This document shows, one piece after another, positions 29,592-30,614 of a DNA stretch of 30,614 bases. This DNA is from a virus, in IMG/VR virus record IMGVR_UViG_3300029309_000204, positions 1 through 30,614 of that record; one strand, 5' to 3'. The notes beneath the pieces were generated by a model, which saw nothing but the letters and a program-made list of their open reading frames with translations, did no database searches and was not told the origin of the DNA. The translations under genes were made by a program, and so were the position numbers. How positions within the stretch are numbered: position 1 is the stretch's first letter; every line of letters starts with the position of its first letter.

Positions 29592-29780
29592 TTATAACTT
29601 CATAAACACAGAGATAAGAGCTACGAGAACAGCAACTGTGTTAGCCATCATGATTGTTTCAACTCTCTTCATCCTAGATTTTAAGTCGGCAATATTATCA
29701 TGAATATTGCGATACCTCTCAGAACAAACTTCCTCATGCTTACTTATTCTCATCTCATTCTTATCCGCTTTAGTTGTCAT
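29592..29780 (-). CDS. XhlA-like small membrane protein
   Basis: This 62-residue protein reads KHEEVCSERYRNIHDNIADL, then KSRMKRVETIMMANTVAVLVALISVFMKL. An amphipathic helix of about 40 residues is followed by a single membrane span at the end. This layout and the 'HE..C..RY..I...i..L..R..r.E' pattern fit XhlA-like proteins, which assist holin or lysis. It starts by TAATG overlap with the preceding gene. Confidence 0.6.
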   Translation of the reverse strand: MTTKADKNEMRISKHEEVCSERYRNIHDNIADLKSRMKRVETIMMANTVAVLVALISVFMKL

Positions 29781-29989
29781 TACTTTTTACCTAACAAATC
29801 CTTATCTGCTTTTCTAGCTCCACCCTTACCAGATACAAAAGATTTTACCCTGCCCATTGCCCAGGCATGAGCTGAAGTTTTTGGTCTACTGCCGCTACTA
29901 TAATAAGCACCCAACCCTCTACGATAAACTTTATCTAAGGTTGATTTTCCAAATCTTCCTGAACCTAGTATGCTAGAATATTTACTCAT
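29780..29989 (-). CDS. Small basic conserved phage protein (DUF5824-like)
   Basis: This 69-residue protein has SSILGSGRFGKSTLDKVYRR, then GLGAYYSSGSRPKTSAHAWA and MGRVKSFVSGKGGARKADKDLL. The pattern 'L..VY.RGLGAYYSSGSRP....WA..RV.SF..GkgGARKaDkDLL' is a small family that I remember as DUF5824; the name is from memory. It is common in tailed phages, with no function assigned. The start overlaps the previous stop by ATGA, and the end overlaps the next start by TAATG. Confidence 0.75.
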   Translation of the reverse strand: MSKYSSILGSGRFGKSTLDKVYRRGLGAYYSSGSRPKTSAHAWAMGRVKSFVSGKGGARKADKDLLGKK

Positions 29990-30093
29990 GTTTTTTTCCT
30001 CAATTTTTTTAAATCAGCTCCTGTAATTTTGTTTCTTGGTTTTGCAACCGCAGCTAACTTCTTTTGTTTTGGACTATATTTACTAAATGGCAT
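29986..30093 (-). CDS. Tiny basic protein, 35 residues
   Basis: The frame begins MPFSKYSPKQKKLAAVAKPR and ends with NKITGADLKKLRKKT. It starts by TAATG overlap, with AAGGA and GGAG near, and ends by ATGA overlap with the following gene. The motif SPKQKKLAAVAKPR.KITGAD.. is a recurring small-protein motif in marine phages, which supports a real gene even at this length. The basic composition suggests a nucleic-acid-binding or virion role. Confidence 0.65.
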   Translation of the reverse strand: MPFSKYSPKQKKLAAVAKPRNKITGADLKKLRKKT

Positions 30094-30284
30094 TATCCTT
30101 TACTCCTTTGTTTTGATATTTTATCCATCATTGCTGGTGTTAGTTTACCTTGCCTATAAAGTCTGGCAGTTCTTTTTATTTCCTCTTCCCTCGCCTTTGG
30201 GTTCTTAGCTCCAGATACATACTTCTTTGGAACACCGCCCTTAGTTTTAGGAACAGGATTAAACTTTCTCATTAAACTCCGCAT
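30093..30284 (-). CDS. Small basic protein, unknown
   Basis: The 63-residue protein contains KFNPVPKTKGGVPKKYVSGA, then KNPKAREEEIKRTARLYRQG and MMDKISKQRSKG. Two starts are plausible. ATG at 30284 is coupled by TAATG to the previous tiny frame. ATG at 30272, four codons on, is preceded by GGAG. The body 'PKKYVSG...R..EI..TA.LYR.GKLT...MD.IS..R' occurs in small phage proteins. It may interact with the tiny basic proteins around it. Confidence 0.6.
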   Translation of the reverse strand: MRSLMRKFNPVPKTKGGVPKKYVSGAKNPKAREEEIKRTARLYRQGKLTPAMMDKISKQRSKG

Positions 30285-30325
30285 TACTTTTTTTTCTTTT
30301 CTTTTTTCTTTTTTCCGTAAGCCAT
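30284..30325 (-). CDS. Possible 13-residue lysine-rich peptide
   Basis: MAYGKKKKEKKKK is framed by TAATG overlaps at both ends, with AAAGGAAAAG just before its ATG. Marine phage genomes often have small proteins beginning MAYGK followed by many Lys, usually longer than this. The A-rich coding strand ends with a run of eight A and then GTAATG; a +1 slip there would enter the frame of the next gene. Either a true mini-gene or the 5' part of a frameshifted protein. Confidence 0.35.
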   Translation of the reverse strand: MAYGKKKKEKKKK

Positions 30326-30441
30326 TACTTTTCCTTTCTATATCCCCAACGATTCTCAGAGTTATCCCATATACCCTTCATAGTTTTAGGTATAGATACA
30401 AACCAATTATTGAATCGTATGATATGTTTGGTTAATTGCAT
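30325..30441 (-). CDS. Tiny protein, 38 residues
   Basis: The frame begins MQLTKHIIRFNNWFVSIPKT and continues MKGIWDNSENRWGYRKEK. Both ends are TAATG overlaps with neighbours. It is aromatic and basic and may associate with membranes by its first half. No family is recognised. The exact coupling on both sides makes it a credible gene. Confidence 0.55.
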   Translation of the reverse strand: MQLTKHIIRFNNWFVSIPKTMKGIWDNSENRWGYRKEK

Positions 30442-30614
30442 TATTTAGGTTTCTCTGGCATAGTTACAGCTTTAGCTTTATCAACTGTATCTACATCCTT
30501 AGTTACATCTCGTAACTTTTGTCTATAGGTTTTCCAATCAGCAGACATAGTTAAATCTGACATTCCCATCCAATCACATTCAGCTAAAAGATTTGTTCTT
30601 TCTTCACGAATACT
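30441..30614 (-). CDS. Tail-assembly-like protein, 5' end cut by the window edge
   Basis: The visible 57 C-terminal residues contain RTNLLAECDWMGMSDLTMSA, then DWKTYRQKLRDVTKDVDTVD, and end PEKPK. The 'R..LL...DW........W..YRQ.LRD' pattern is the hallmark of the C-terminal part of tail fibre assembly or chaperone-like phage proteins. The N-terminus lies outside the window. Tail-related genes therefore flank both edges of the window. Confidence 0.7.
   Translation of the reverse strand, partial: SIREERTNLLAECDWMGMSDLTMSADWKTYRQKLRDVTKDVDTVDKAKAVTMPEKPK

Noticed and set aside
29113-29780. An i-spanin/o-spanin (Rz/Rz1) pair near the holin
   Set aside because: The two single-span proteins have their span at the C-terminus and no lipobox-containing partner is visible, which does not fit the spanin layout.
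1-30614. tRNA genes
   Set aside because: No cloverleaf-like sequence with the usual T-loop and D-loop motifs was noticed on either strand; a covariance search was not possible.

Overview
This AT-rich, tightly packed window is part of a tailed bacteriophage genome with a T7-like short-tailed (podovirus) virion. No bacterial chromosomal gene is visible. The base composition and the style of the small proteins resemble uncultured marine phages. A marine alphaproteobacterial host, perhaps SAR11-like, is my inference and is not shown by the sequence.

Layout. From about 24.26 kb down to position 1, everything is on the minus strand. Read in the direction of transcription it runs: a ribbon-helix-helix (RHH) regulator; small replication and recombination genes (DUF1064 nuclease-like, DUF3310, winged-helix replication protein, a small protein with an SSB-like C-terminus); terminase small and large subunits; a PAPS-reductase-like ATP-pyrophosphatase; a small membrane protein; a Gp13-like GNAT-fold protein; several tiny basic proteins; portal; a Bbp19-like protein; scaffold; an HNH protein; major capsid protein; tail tubular proteins A and B; four internal or ejection proteins; and a set of tail-fibre genes that runs off the left edge. 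The portal-scaffold-capsid-gp11-gp12-ejection-fibre order is that of T7. The terminase, however, comes before the portal, and no phage RNA or DNA polymerase lies in the window.

From 24.4 to 27.67 kb is the only plus-strand block: an unknown small protein, a serine recombinase, two small membrane or exported proteins, a YqaJ-type exonuclease, a probable single-strand annealing protein and a LexA-like DNA-binding domain. It starts at a good sigma-70-like promoter surrounded by repeated TAGGCA half-sites next to the RHH gene. It ends at a hairpin terminator lying inside the convergent neighbour.

From the right edge down to 27.65 kb the minus strand carries a tail-assembly-like protein (cut by the edge), a chain of tiny basic proteins joined by one-base TAATG overlaps, XhlA-like and other single-membrane-span proteins, a three-span holin, an M15 peptidase endolysin and a PD-(D/E)XK nuclease. 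Tail genes at both edges suggest the window could be a circular or permuted genome cut inside the tail module, but the two ends do not join into one clear reading frame.

How it works together (inference): an RHH-controlled divergent switch region separates recombination from replication, packaging and virion genes. Exonuclease, annealing protein and SSB-like protein would give a phage recombination pathway. The capsid gene has its own putative promoter and a structured RNA leader, with a GC-rich hairpin after the capsid block where T7 has its T-phi terminator. The most interesting signals are this capsid RNA leader with a predicted pseudoknot, an ATT start codon on a tail-fibre gene, a G-tract cluster before the SSB-like gene, and the operator array at the divergent promoter.
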